Assembly (NCBI GenBank): GCA_016235585.1
Contig: JACRJY010000137.1
Coordinates: 1-36,494, forward strand
Source: Verrucomicrobiota bacterium
Lineage (GTDB): Bacteria; Verrucomicrobiota; Verrucomicrobiia; Limisphaerales; JACRJY01
DNA: 36,494 nucleotides
Direction: 5' to 3'
Position 1 is the first letter of the stretch; every line of letters begins with the position of its first letter. This document shows positions 6,770-14,498 of the stretch, one piece after another. The translations under genes were made by a program, and so were the position numbers. A model generated the notes under the pieces. The model had not been told where the DNA came from, did not search any database, and saw only the letters and a program-made list of their open reading frames with translations.

Positions 6770-7790
6770 ACACTGGGGCTGTCCGGTGCGCGAGCACTGG
6801 GGTCTGGCCGGCCATCAACAGTTGAGTCTGGCCTTGGAAGACAAGCTGGCCTACACGCTCACCGCCACGGCGTCCTATGAGGAAGCCGCCGCCCTGGCGC
6901 AGAAGTGGGGAAGCCCCGTGACCGACTCCACGCTCCATGCCCTGGCGCAACGGCTGGGATCCCGCGCCGAAGCCCGCATCCGGAAACAACTGGAAAGGCC
7001 CGCGCGCGAACGGCAACCCGAACGCGCGCCCACGAAACTGGGGGTGCTGATGTTGGACGGCTGGCAGGTGCGCCAACGCGGGCCGGGCTGGGGGAAGAAG
7101 AAAACCAAGCAAACCCGCGTGGAATGGCACGAATGGAAGACCGGCGTGTATTACCGAAACGAGCACGCCGGCCACACGGCGGGCGGGCGCGGCGTGCTGG
7201 CCGAGAAGATCGTGATCGGCTGGCAAGGCGACCCACTGGAGTTTGGGCGGCGTCTGCACTGGCAAGCCCAGCGCGAAGGGCTGGGGCGTGCCCGCGCCCG
7301 CCTGGTGGTCGCCGCCGGCGCGCCCTGGATCTGGAACTTGGCGCACGACCGCTGGGCCGGGGCGGGCGAAGTGTTGGACTTCTATCACGCCAGCCAGCAC
7401 CTCTGGGACGTGGGCCGGGCGTTGCACGGTGACGACGAGGCCGCGACCGCACAGTGGGTCGCCCCGCGCCGCCACCAGCTGCGCCACGGAAAAGAGCGGC
7501 AAGTGCTGGCCGAACTGGCCCGGCTGAAGGGGCCGCGCGGCGCGGCGGGCGCGGTGGTGAAGCGGGAACAGAACTATTTTGCCACGCCCGCCCGGCGTGT
7601 GAACTATCGGGCCATTCATCGGCGCGGCTGGCCGATCGGCTCCGGCCCAGTCGAGTCGGCGTGCCGGCAAAGACAATGCCGCTTCAAACGGCCCGGACAA
7701 TTTTGGACAGCCAAAGGCATGCGCCACCTCAGTGCCTTGACCGAAGCCCGCCACAACCACCACTGGGAGGAACTCTGGCAGGCGAACTAA
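6681..7790 (+). CDS. ISKra4-type DDE transposase, catalytic part
   Basis: This frame encodes the catalytic region of a DDE transposase that cuts and joins the ends of its own element. Counting from GTG 6681, candidate catalytic residues are Asp126 (LMLDGWQV), Asp233 (VLDFYHASQHLWD) and Glu325 (PIGSGPVESACRQ). The last of these is the hallmark ISKra4-family segment, followed by the usual basic FKRPGQFW and the G-M-RHLSAL helix. The frame is open upstream of 6681 without a clear start; its sequence joins the N-terminal frame at the T5C5 run (6654-6663), and 6681 is only a nominal start. Family members with two overlapping frames are known, so programmed frameshifting is plausible but unproven here. 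The stop TAA (7788-7790) lies 4 bp before the right terminal repeat. Confidence 0.85.
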   Translation: MRRRVRPMHLRTGAGVIELQVLHGQDPADKHWGCPVREHWGLAGHQQLSLALEDKLAYTLTATASYEEAAALAQKWGSPVTDSTLHALAQRLGSRAEARIRKQLERPARERQPERAPTKLGVLMLDGWQVRQRGPGWGKKKTKQTRVEWHEWKTGVYYRNEHAGHTAGGRGVLAEKIVIGWQGDPLEFGRRLHWQAQREGLGRARARLVVAAGAPWIWNLAHDRWAGAGEVLDFYHASQHLWDVGRALHGDDEAATAQWVAPRRHQLRHGKERQVLAELARLKGPRGAAGAVVKREQNYFATPARRVNYRAIHRRGWPIGSGPVESACRQRQCRFKRPGQFWTAKGMRHLSALTEARHNHHWEELWQAN

Positions 7791-7793
7791 TCG

Positions 7794-7814
7794 GGGGCAG
7801 TGCCCGGATGCGCC
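7794..7814. repeat. Right terminal inverted repeat of the IS
   Basis: Ends in CCCGGATGCGCC and pairs with 6439-6459 at 20 of 21 positions. It starts just after the transposase stop codon. Confidence 0.85.
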
Positions 7815-7901
7815 GGTCGAAGCTTGTTGTCCAGAGTCAGGCTTGCTCCCCGGCGGGCCTTCTGGCACACTCGGCGCGTTCCAAAATTGCACCTGAACTT
7901 T

Positions 7902-9260
7902 ATGAAAACAAACCGCTCCCTCTCCCGCCGTCGGTTTCTCGGCGCTTCCGCCCTCGCCGCGTCCGCCGCGCCGTTCATTCTCCCGTCGCGCGTCTGGGCC
8001 GCGCCGGTGAAAGCCAGCAACCGCATCACGCTCGGCTTCATCGGCATGGGCAAGCAGAGCAGGGGACTGCTTGGCGGATTCCTGAAAAGCGCGGAGACGC
8101 AGGTTCTCGCCGTGTGCGACGTGGACACCACGCGCCGCGAGGCCGCGCGCAAGACGGTGGAGGATTATTACGCGAAGAACCCCGGCGCGAAGGGCTACAA
8201 GGGCTGCGCGGCCTACAATGATTTCCGCCAGTTGCTCGCACGCAAGGACATTGACGCCGTGGTCATCGCCACGCCAGATCACTGGCACGCGCTCATCAGC
8301 ATCGCCGCGTGCGTGGCGGGCAAGGACATCTACTGCGAGAAGCCGCTCTGCCAGTCCATCCATGAGGCGCGGGCGATGGTGCGCGCGGTGCGGAGCCGGG
8401 GGCGCATCTTCCAGACCGGCTCGATGCAGCGCTCGTCGCGCGAATTCCGCGTGGCGTGCGAGCTGGTCCGCAACGGCGTCATCGGCGCGGTGCAGACCGT
8501 TCACGCCGGCGTCGCCGGCCCGCCGGTGGATTGTGATTTGCCGGAGGAGGCGATGGAGCCGGGCCTTGACTGGAATCTCTGGCTCGGCCCCGCGCCGACG
8601 CGCCCCTACAACTCGGTGTTGAGTCCGCGCGGCCTGCACGATCATTTTCCCGCGTGGCGCAAATACCGCGAATACGGCGGCGGCGGCGTGACCGACTGGG
8701 GCGCGCACCACTTCGACATCGCGCAATGGGGCCTCGGCATGGATCAGAGCGGCCCCGTGGAAATCATCCCGCCCAAGGACTACGCCAAGGCCGAGAACGG
8801 CGCGCGCTTCCGCTACGCGAGCGGCGTGGAGATGACCCACGTCAGCGAGAACGGCGTGACCTTCACCGGCACGGCGGGGAAAGTTTTCGTGAACCGCGGC
8901 AAGTTCTCGCTCACGTTGAACGGCGTGCAAAAAGCGAAGTTCACCGACAACAAGACGGACAAGCCCGCGCTCGCCGCGCAGCTCGACGCGGTGGAAAGGG
9001 AGTTTCTCGCCAACCCGCTCCTCCGGCTCTACCAGAGCACCGATCACAAGGCGGACTTTCTGGCGTGCATCCGCAGCCGCCAGCGGCCCATCACCGACGT
9101 GGAAGTGGGCGCGCGCAGCGTCACCGTCTGCCATCTCGCCAACCTCGCGTATCGCCACGGGCGCAAGCTGCTGTGGAACCCCATCGAGGAAACGTTCATC
9201 GCCAACACCGGCGACGCGAAGTGGCTGGACGTGAAATATCACGGGCCGTGGAAGCTGTAG
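7902..9260 (+). CDS. Tat-exported Gfo/Idh/MocA oxidoreductase
   Basis: A 452-aa NAD(P)-dependent oxidoreductase of the Gfo/Idh/MocA family, whose members act mostly on sugars and polyols. From ATG 7902 it begins MKTNRSLSRRRFLGASALAA, a twin-arginine signal, so it is probably exported folded with its cofactor. The Rossmann nucleotide-binding loop is GFIGMGKQSRG. The conserved EKP motif (YCEKPLCQS) and a C-terminal WGAHHFDIAQW segment (substrate-site histidines) are present. This type, with the DHFPAWRKY and WLGPAP segments, is common in Planctomycetota and Verrucomicrobiota and usually poorly characterised. The insertion sequence ends 87 bp upstream and may have replaced or altered its promoter. 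Its TAG stop overlaps a palindromic repeat. Confidence 0.92.
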   Translation: MKTNRSLSRRRFLGASALAASAAPFILPSRVWAAPVKASNRITLGFIGMGKQSRGLLGGFLKSAETQVLAVCDVDTTRREAARKTVEDYYAKNPGAKGYKGCAAYNDFRQLLARKDIDAVVIATPDHWHALISIAACVAGKDIYCEKPLCQSIHEARAMVRAVRSRGRIFQTGSMQRSSREFRVACELVRNGVIGAVQTVHAGVAGPPVDCDLPEEAMEPGLDWNLWLGPAPTRPYNSVLSPRGLHDHFPAWRKYREYGGGGVTDWGAHHFDIAQWGLGMDQSGPVEIIPPKDYAKAENGARFRYASGVEMTHVSENGVTFTGTAGKVFVNRGKFSLTLNGVQKAKFTDNKTDKPALAAQLDAVEREFLANPLLRLYQSTDHKADFLACIRSRQRPITDVEVGARSVTVCHLANLAYRHGRKLLWNPIEETFIANTGDAKWLDVKYHGPWKL

Positions 9261-9371
9261 CGCAGACTGGCAGTCTGCCGTGTCGCGGATTGGCAATCCG
9301 CCGCCGGTGATTGGCAACCGCGCCCCGCCGACTGCCAGTCGGCGACACAGCAGGCTGCCAGCCTGCGCTAC
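9257..9371. repeat. GTAGCGCAG-type nested-palindrome cassette
   Basis: The outer arms GTAGCGCAG (9257-9265) and CTGCGCTAC (9363-9371) enclose hairpins such as GCAGACTGGCAGTCTGC, GCGGATTGGCAATCCGC, CCGACTGCCAGTCGG and GCAGGCTGCCAGCCTGC. The upstream gene's TAG stop lies inside the first arm. Near-copies are at 14124-14255 and 31926-32031. It may also act as a terminator or RNA-stabilising structure for the oxidoreductase transcript. Confidence 0.88.
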
Positions 9372-9407
9372 GCGGGTTTTGCGCGGCGCGAGTTTCGGAG
9401 AAAGAGA

Positions 9408-10970
9408 ATGCAACTGGCCGGGTTTGAAAACGCTCAATCCATGATGACACACCCTGTTGAAGTCAAACGGGCCGCGCGCAAACTGCCGCTGGTCTGCGCC
9501 GCGATTATTTTCACCGCTTCGCTGTCCGCCAAGGACACGCCCGCGCCGCCGGAGTTCGGCGCGGTGCGCGAGTTCATCCAGCAGGGCATCGCGTCCAATC
9601 GCGCGCCGTCCGTCGCCGTGGCGGTCATCCGCAACGACCGCGTCGTGTGGGCCGAGGGCTTCGGCTTCGCCGACATCGAGACGAAGCAGCCCGCGACCTC
9701 GGACAGCGTGTATCTGCTTGCGTCCGTGTCCAAGCCCATCGCCGCCACCGGGCTGATGCTGCTGGTGGATCAGGGTAAAATCGCGCTCGACCGTCCGGCG
9801 AATGACTACCTGCCGCGCGCGAAGTTCACCGCCCGCGCGGGCCGCGCCGAGGACATCACGGTGCGCCGCCTGCTCAACCACACCGCCGGCCTGCCCGTCC
9901 ACGCGAATTTTTTCCGCGACGGCTTCACCGCGCCGCCGCGCGACGAGACCATCCGCCGCTACGGCTTCGCGCACACGCCGCCGGGCACGCGCTGGGAGTA
10001 TTGCAACCTCGCCTTCGGCGTCATTGACTATCTCACCGAACTCGCGGCGAAGAAACCGTGGGGCAAATTCATGGAGGAAAAACTCTACGACCCGCTCGGC
10101 ATGAAGCACACCTCCGACCGCGTCCGCCGCAGCGTGTCGCGCGACGCGACCACGCAATACCGCTACGACGTGGCCGGGCGCTTCGTGCGCGTGCCGCCCT
10201 ACGGCTTCGACCACGACGGCGCGTCCGCCGTGTGGAGCAGCGCGAACGACCTCGCGCGCTTTTTGCAACTGCACCTCAACGACGGCGTGCTCGACGGCAA
10301 ACGTTTCTTCAAGCCCGGCACGCTGCGCGCGATGCAGACGTTCTCCGCCGCGCGCTCGCCGGACAGCCCGGAGCGCGGCTACGGCCTCGGCTTTTTCACC
10401 GAGCCGTATTTCGGCCACCGCACCTTCGGCCACAGCGGCGGGATGCCCGGCGTGTCCACCTTCATCCGCGCGTTTCCCGACGACCGCGCAGGTTTTGTCG
10501 TGCTGCTCAACGCCAGTTCCTACGGCGCGGCCAACGCCGCCGGGTTCCGCGACGAAATCTACCGGGGCATCACCCGCGTGCTGCTGCCTGGCGCGAAGGA
10601 GGACGAACCGGCGAAACCGGCGCGGACGCTCCCGCCCGCGAAGCCCGACGCCTTCGCTGGCAGGTGGCGCGGAATCATGGCGCACTTCGACGGCGACATC
10701 CCGCTCGCGGTCGAGGTCGCGGCGGACGGGAAGGTGCTGGTGAATTTCGGCGCGCAGCCGGCGGTGGAGTTGGGCCGCGTGTCGTTTCGCGGCGGCCAGC
10801 TCACCGGCCAGATGGAAGGCGTGCTCAACACGCAGCCCAGCCATCACGGCGCGGTCAACCTCGAATTCCGCCTGCGCCCGGTGGAGGGCGCGCTCACGGG
10901 CCTCTGCGTGGCCGAGGCGGAAGGCTACTTCGCGCTCTCGCACTGGGTGAAGCTGGAGCGGGTGAAGTAG
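9408..10970 (+). CDS. Exported beta-lactamase-fold serine hydrolase
   Basis: A 520-aa protein of the class C beta-lactamase/penicillin-binding esterase superfamily (PF00144-like). Motif one, S-x-x-K, is Ser106-Val-Ser-Lys109 in YLLASVSKPIAAT. Motif two, Y-x-N, is in WEYCNLAFG. Motif three, H-x-G, is in FGHSGGMPG. The N-terminus carries a signal-like segment (KLPLVCAAIIFTASLSA). I kept ATG 9408 because GGAGAAAGAG lies just upstream; ATG 9441 would give a cleaner signal peptide. The C-terminal 120 residues form an extra beta-rich domain often found in this group. Substrate is unknown: peptidoglycan fragments, esters or beta-lactams are all possible. The TPR gene begins 6 bp after its stop. Confidence 0.9.
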   Translation: MQLAGFENAQSMMTHPVEVKRAARKLPLVCAAIIFTASLSAKDTPAPPEFGAVREFIQQGIASNRAPSVAVAVIRNDRVVWAEGFGFADIETKQPATSDSVYLLASVSKPIAATGLMLLVDQGKIALDRPANDYLPRAKFTARAGRAEDITVRRLLNHTAGLPVHANFFRDGFTAPPRDETIRRYGFAHTPPGTRWEYCNLAFGVIDYLTELAAKKPWGKFMEEKLYDPLGMKHTSDRVRRSVSRDATTQYRYDVAGRFVRVPPYGFDHDGASAVWSSANDLARFLQLHLNDGVLDGKRFFKPGTLRAMQTFSAARSPDSPERGYGLGFFTEPYFGHRTFGHSGGMPGVSTFIRAFPDDRAGFVVLLNASSYGAANAAGFRDEIYRGITRVLLPGAKEDEPAKPARTLPPAKPDAFAGRWRGIMAHFDGDIPLAVEVAADGKVLVNFGAQPAVELGRVSFRGGQLTGQMEGVLNTQPSHHGAVNLEFRLRPVEGALTGLCVAEAEGYFALSHWVKLERVK

Positions 10971-10976
10971 GAACCT

Positions 10977-12452
10977 ATGAAATCACTACTCACAACTTGC
11001 GTTTTTGCTTTCACTCTCATTCTAAATCCCTCGCCCGGGCTGGCTCAAAGCACTGCGGTTGATTACAACAATCGCGGCGTTGCCAAGCAAACCAAAGGTG
11101 ATCTGGAGGGAGCCGTGGCCGACTACAACCGCGCGCTTGAGCTGAATCCGAAACACGCTGATGCCTACAGCAACCGCGGCGCTGCCAAGCAAGCCAAAGG
11201 TGATCTGGAGGGAGCCGTGGCCGACTTCACCCGCGCGCTTGAGCTGAATCCGAAACACGCGAATGCCTACTACGGTCGCGGCAATGCCAAGCAAGCCAAA
11301 GGTGATCTGGACGGAGCCATGGCCGACTTCACCCGCGCTCTCAAACTGGATCCGAAAAACGCGGAAGTCTACAACAACCGCGGCGAGGCCAAGAGCGCCA
11401 AAGGCGATCTGGACGGAGCCATGGCCGACTACAACCGCGCGATTGAACTAAATCCGAAAGGCGCGATTGTCTACAGCAACCGCGGCATTGCCAAGAGAGC
11501 CAAAGGCGATCTGGAGGGAGCCATGGCCGACTACAACCGCGCGCTCGAACTGAATCCGAAAGACGCGGATGCCTACTACAATCGCGGCAATGCCAAGCTA
11601 GTCAAAGGTGATCTGGAGGGAGCCACGGCCGACTACACCCGCGCGCTCGAACTGAATCCGAAAGACGCGAATGCCTACTGCAATCGCGGCGAGGCCAAGA
11701 GAGTCAAAGGCGATCTGGACGGAGCCATGGCTGACTCCAACCGCGCGCTCGAACTGAATCCGAAATACGCGGATGCCTACAACACCCGCGGCGAGGCCAA
11801 GAGAGCCAGAGGCGATCTGGACGGAGCCATGGTTGACTTCACCCGCGCGCTCGAACTGAATCCGAAATACGCTTTTGCCTACAAAAACCGCGGCGTTACC
11901 AAGAAAATCAAAGGTGATTTGGAGGGAGCTGTTGCCGACCTCACCCGTGCGCTCGAACTGAATCCGAAACACACTTATGCCTACATCACCCGCGGCAATG
12001 TCTGGTTTCTAAGCCGGAACTGGACGGAGGCTTTGCAGGATTTCCGACGGTCCTGTGAACTGCTAGAAGGCAAACAGGAACAGGATTACCTGCGGCTGTT
12101 TATTTGGTTGATTTGCGCCCGTCTCGGCGAAACCGACGCCGCGAGCAAAGAACTCACTGCGTGTCTGGACAAACGCTGGAACGCAGCGCCGGGCGACTGG
12201 GTCTCGAAGCTGGCCGGGCATCTTCTTGGCACCATCAGCGAGGATGACCTGTTCTCTGCGGCGGCCTCACGTGACGCCGACAAGGAACGCGGTCAACGCT
12301 GCGAAGCATGGTTCTATGCGGGGATGAAGAAGCTCTTGTCGGGCGACAAAAAGTCCGCCGCCGAATATTTCCGCAAATGTCTGGCCACGGAAATGAAAGG
12401 CTTTACGGAATACCAGTTCGCCGAAGCGGAACTGAAAGCGTTGAGCCAGTGA
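10977..12452 (+). CDS. Exported TPR-repeat protein
   Basis: A 491-aa protein with a signal peptide (MKSLLTTCVFAFTLILNPS, cleavage likely after GLAQ) followed by nine highly similar 34-residue tetratricopeptide repeats of the form AYxNRGxAKxxKGDLEGAxADYxRALELNPK, then a tenth diverged copy. TPRs form superhelical protein-binding surfaces. The C-terminal 150 residues contain further helices and no known enzyme motif. It probably sits in the periplasm as a scaffold. It starts 6 bp after the serine hydrolase stop, so the two are likely co-transcribed and may be functionally linked. The unusually low divergence among repeats suggests recent expansion or gene conversion. Confidence 0.9.
   Translation: MKSLLTTCVFAFTLILNPSPGLAQSTAVDYNNRGVAKQTKGDLEGAVADYNRALELNPKHADAYSNRGAAKQAKGDLEGAVADFTRALELNPKHANAYYGRGNAKQAKGDLDGAMADFTRALKLDPKNAEVYNNRGEAKSAKGDLDGAMADYNRAIELNPKGAIVYSNRGIAKRAKGDLEGAMADYNRALELNPKDADAYYNRGNAKLVKGDLEGATADYTRALELNPKDANAYCNRGEAKRVKGDLDGAMADSNRALELNPKYADAYNTRGEAKRARGDLDGAMVDFTRALELNPKYAFAYKNRGVTKKIKGDLEGAVADLTRALELNPKHTYAYITRGNVWFLSRNWTEALQDFRRSCELLEGKQEQDYLRLFIWLICARLGETDAASKELTACLDKRWNAAPGDWVSKLAGHLLGTISEDDLFSAAASRDADKERGQRCEAWFYAGMKKLLSGDKKSAAEYFRKCLATEMKGFTEYQFAEAELKALSQ
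11061..11978 (+). repeat. 102-bp tandem repeat (nine units) encoding TPRs
   Basis: Nine consecutive 102-bp units, each coding one 34-residue TPR, are similar at the DNA level as well as in protein. Shared blocks include AAAGGTGATCTGGAGGGAGC or its GGCGATCTGGACGGAGCC variant, and CTTGAGCTGAATCCGAAA-like ends. A tenth unit (11979-12080) has diverged. Confidence 0.9.
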
Positions 12453-12527
12453 AAGGCCTTTGTTGTGGCATGTCCGTATCCGCAATGAACCAAGCACCGT
12501 CCCAGCGCGCTTGACCGCTAGAATTCT

Positions 12528-14018
12528 TCAAGTTGCGTCCGGCGAGCCGTCGTTCTTTCGTTTGTAGAAAAAGTAAATCGGCGCGCCGAGCAGCACGAGC
12601 GCCGCGCCGAGCGCGCAGTTGATGAGGGCCGGTTTGCCCGCCGCCACCGCCGCGCGGTAGCCGGTGAGGTCGTTGTAAATCGTCATCGCCAGGAACACCG
12701 TGGCGAACAGCACGAACACCGCCGGCACCACCGGGTAGCCCGGCACGCGGTAGGGGCGCGGCGCGTCCGGCTCCTTGCGCCGCAGCACGAACACGCCATA
12801 CGCGCCCGCCGCGTAGAATATCCAGCTCACGAAAATGAGCGTGTCGGTCAGCGTGTCGAAGGTGCCGCTGAACACCAGCACCACGCTCCACGCGCCCTGC
12901 ACCACGAGCGACGCCGCCGGGGTGTGGAAGCGCGGATGCACCCGCCCCAGCATCGCCGGGAAGACGTTGCGCCGCGCCATCGCGAAGTAGATGCGCGCGC
13001 TGGCGAGCACGGTGGCGTTGCACGCGCTGAAGGTCGAGGTCATCACCACCACGGCAATCCACGCGCCGCCGCCGTGGAAGAATTTTTCCGCCACGTCCGC
13101 CGCGACGAGTTTGGACTTCGCCATCACGTCCACCGGCAACACGTAGGCGTAGGCGAGGTTCATCAGCAGGTAAATCGCCGTGACGAGGAACATCCCCAGC
13201 ACGGTGGCGCGCGGGATGTTGCGCTGCGGTTCCTTCACCTCACCGGCGATGTAGGTGATTTTGCTCCAGCCGTCGTAGGCCCAGAACGCGCCTTGCAGCG
13301 CGGCGGCGATGGCGAGCACGAGCGCGAGGCCGTCCTTGTGAATCACCGCGCTGGGCGTGGTGAGGTGCGCGGGGCTCGCGCCCGACGGCACGAACACCGC
13401 CGCGAGCACGAGGGCGAGCATCCCGGCGAGCTTGGCGACGGTGAAGAGGTTCTGCACCGCGCCGCCGAAGCGCACGCCGAGGTAGTTGATGGCGGTGAGC
13501 GCGACGATGACGGACGCGGCGAGGCATTTCACGCCGAGTTCCTTGAGCGGTGCGATGTCGCCGATGAAGGGGAGGTGCAGGGAAAAGTTCGCCGCCGCGC
13601 CGGTAAGTTCCGGGAGCGGCAGGAGCTTCCCGAAATACTCCGCGAACACATACGCCAGCGCCGCGATGCTACCGGTCTGGATGACGGCGAACACTGCCCA
13701 GCCATACATAAAGGCGACGAACGGCCCATACATCCGCTCGTAGAAGACATACTGGCCGCCGGTCTCGGTGATGAAGCTGGAAATCTCGGCGTTGGTGAGC
13801 GCGCCAAAGAGCGTGATGACGCCCGCGAGCACCCACACGCCGAGCAGCAGCGTCGGCGAGCCGAGCTGTTCCGCCATCACGCCGGGCTTGCGGAAAATGC
13901 CGGAGCCAATCACGCCGCCGACCACGAGCATCGTCGTGGTGAACAGGCCGAGCGCGGGCAGCAGGCCGGCGGCGGCGGGCGTGCCAGTGGTGGCTTGGCG
14001 GGAAAAATCGTGGCTCAT
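12528..14018 (-). CDS. APC-superfamily amino acid permease
   Basis: A 496-aa inner-membrane transporter of the amino acid-polyamine-organocation superfamily. After a short polar N-terminus it shows about 12 hydrophobic segments. The first contains VVGGVIGSGIFRKPG, the conserved G-x-G-I-F substrate-binding break in helix 1 of APC transporters. Later segments include ITLFGALTNAEISSF, GWSKITYIAGEVKEPQRNIPRA (the usual cytoplasmic loop with E-x-K-x-P-x-R-N-I-P) and AILGRVHPRFHTP-like loop sequence. It resembles the LAT/serine-threonine exchanger group, but I cannot name the substrate. ATG 14018 is chosen because upstream codons read into a dispersed repeat and lack family features. It converges with the TPR gene (75-bp gap). 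Confidence 0.92.
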   Translation of the reverse strand: MSHDFSRQATTGTPAAAGLLPALGLFTTTMLVVGGVIGSGIFRKPGVMAEQLGSPTLLLGVWVLAGVITLFGALTNAEISSFITETGGQYVFYERMYGPFVAFMYGWAVFAVIQTGSIAALAYVFAEYFGKLLPLPELTGAAANFSLHLPFIGDIAPLKELGVKCLAASVIVALTAINYLGVRFGGAVQNLFTVAKLAGMLALVLAAVFVPSGASPAHLTTPSAVIHKDGLALVLAIAAALQGAFWAYDGWSKITYIAGEVKEPQRNIPRATVLGMFLVTAIYLLMNLAYAYVLPVDVMAKSKLVAADVAEKFFHGGGAWIAVVVMTSTFSACNATVLASARIYFAMARRNVFPAMLGRVHPRFHTPAASLVVQGAWSVVLVFSGTFDTLTDTLIFVSWIFYAAGAYGVFVLRRKEPDAPRPYRVPGYPVVPAVFVLFATVFLAMTIYNDLTGYRAAVAAGKPALINCALGAALVLLGAPIYFFYKRKNDGSPDAT

Positions 14019-14498
14019 GTCGGGAACGGTGGAGAGCGTAGCCGGGCGGTTTTTCCGATGCAAGCATACCGGCGTCGGCGACCATTGGAACCATCGGTGG
14101 CTGCGGGCGCGGATTGATGGAGCAGCGCAGGTTGTCAATCTGCCGTGTCGCCGGTTGGCAACCGGCCGCCGCCGCGAAGAGTTGGGGCCGCTGGTCTTTG
14201 CGGGAGCCTTGCCGACTGCCAGTCGGCGAAACAGCAGGATGCCATCCTGCGCTACGGCGTCGGAACAGGCGGGTTCCGTCCGCGCCGCGCGGCCAACCTG
14301 CGAACAGGCGGCCTTCTGATTTTCCCGCGGCGAGGGGAATCGCCTGAACATCGAAACAATTTTCCCGGTCACCCGCTGGGTTTGAAATCCCATCGGGAAC
14401 CGGCGCAAGTTCCTGCTTCCCTTTTCCCCGGCGATTTTTATTGTTGGCCGCCTTGTTTGGAAGGCTGAACTCAACCCGAACCATCAACCGAAATCATT
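14019..14498. other. Divergent intergenic region with repeat cassette
   Basis: A 480-bp gene-free stretch between the leftward permease and rightward transketolase, so it must contain both promoters. It holds a palindromic cassette (14124-14255) and beyond it no further structure I can support. The segment TTTTTATTGTTGG near 14436-14450 is the AT-richest part and a possible transketolase promoter region, but no clear -35/-10 pair can be assigned. Confidence 0.5.
14124..14255. repeat. GTAGCGCAG-type cassette, second copy
   Basis: Outer arms AGCGCAG (14124-14130) and CTGCGCTAC (14247-14255) enclose hairpins such as GCCGGTTGGCAACCGGC, CCGACTGCCAGTCGG and GCAGGATGCCATCCTGC. It shares the words TGCCGTGTCGC and CCGACTGCCAGTCGGCGA with the copy at 9257-9371. 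Confidence 0.85.

Larger units (their letters stand above)
6439..7814 (+). mobile_element. Complete ISKra4-type insertion sequence, about 1.38 kb
   Basis: The element is bounded by 21-bp terminal inverted repeats that match at 20 positions: 6439-6459 and 7794-7814. Between them lies a single transposase gene read in two frames (6524-6769, then the frame ending at 7790). The flanking pentamers are CGTCG (6434-6438) and GGTCG (7815-7819), a possible imperfect 5-bp target duplication. The family is assigned from the transposase (DDE residues in DGW, DFYHAS and GSGPVESACR contexts). Both ends and both reading frames are intact, so the element may still be mobile if the frameshift is programmed. 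It separates purH from the oxidoreductase gene at 7902. Confidence 0.88.

Noticed and set aside
6681-7790. Treating the transposase as a pseudogene.
   Set aside because: Both frames and both terminal repeats are intact and the shift lies at a slippery T5C5 run, so programmed frameshifting is at least as likely as decay.
6033-10943. A 1636-codon open frame on the minus strand spanning purH's start, the IS and several genes.
   Set aside because: It is antisense to well-supported genes on the plus strand and its protein is Arg/Ala/His-rich with no family features, as expected of the complement of GC-rich coding DNA.
11061-11978. CRISPR-like or satellite DNA.
   Set aside because: Units encode well-formed TPRs in one frame within a gene with a signal peptide.
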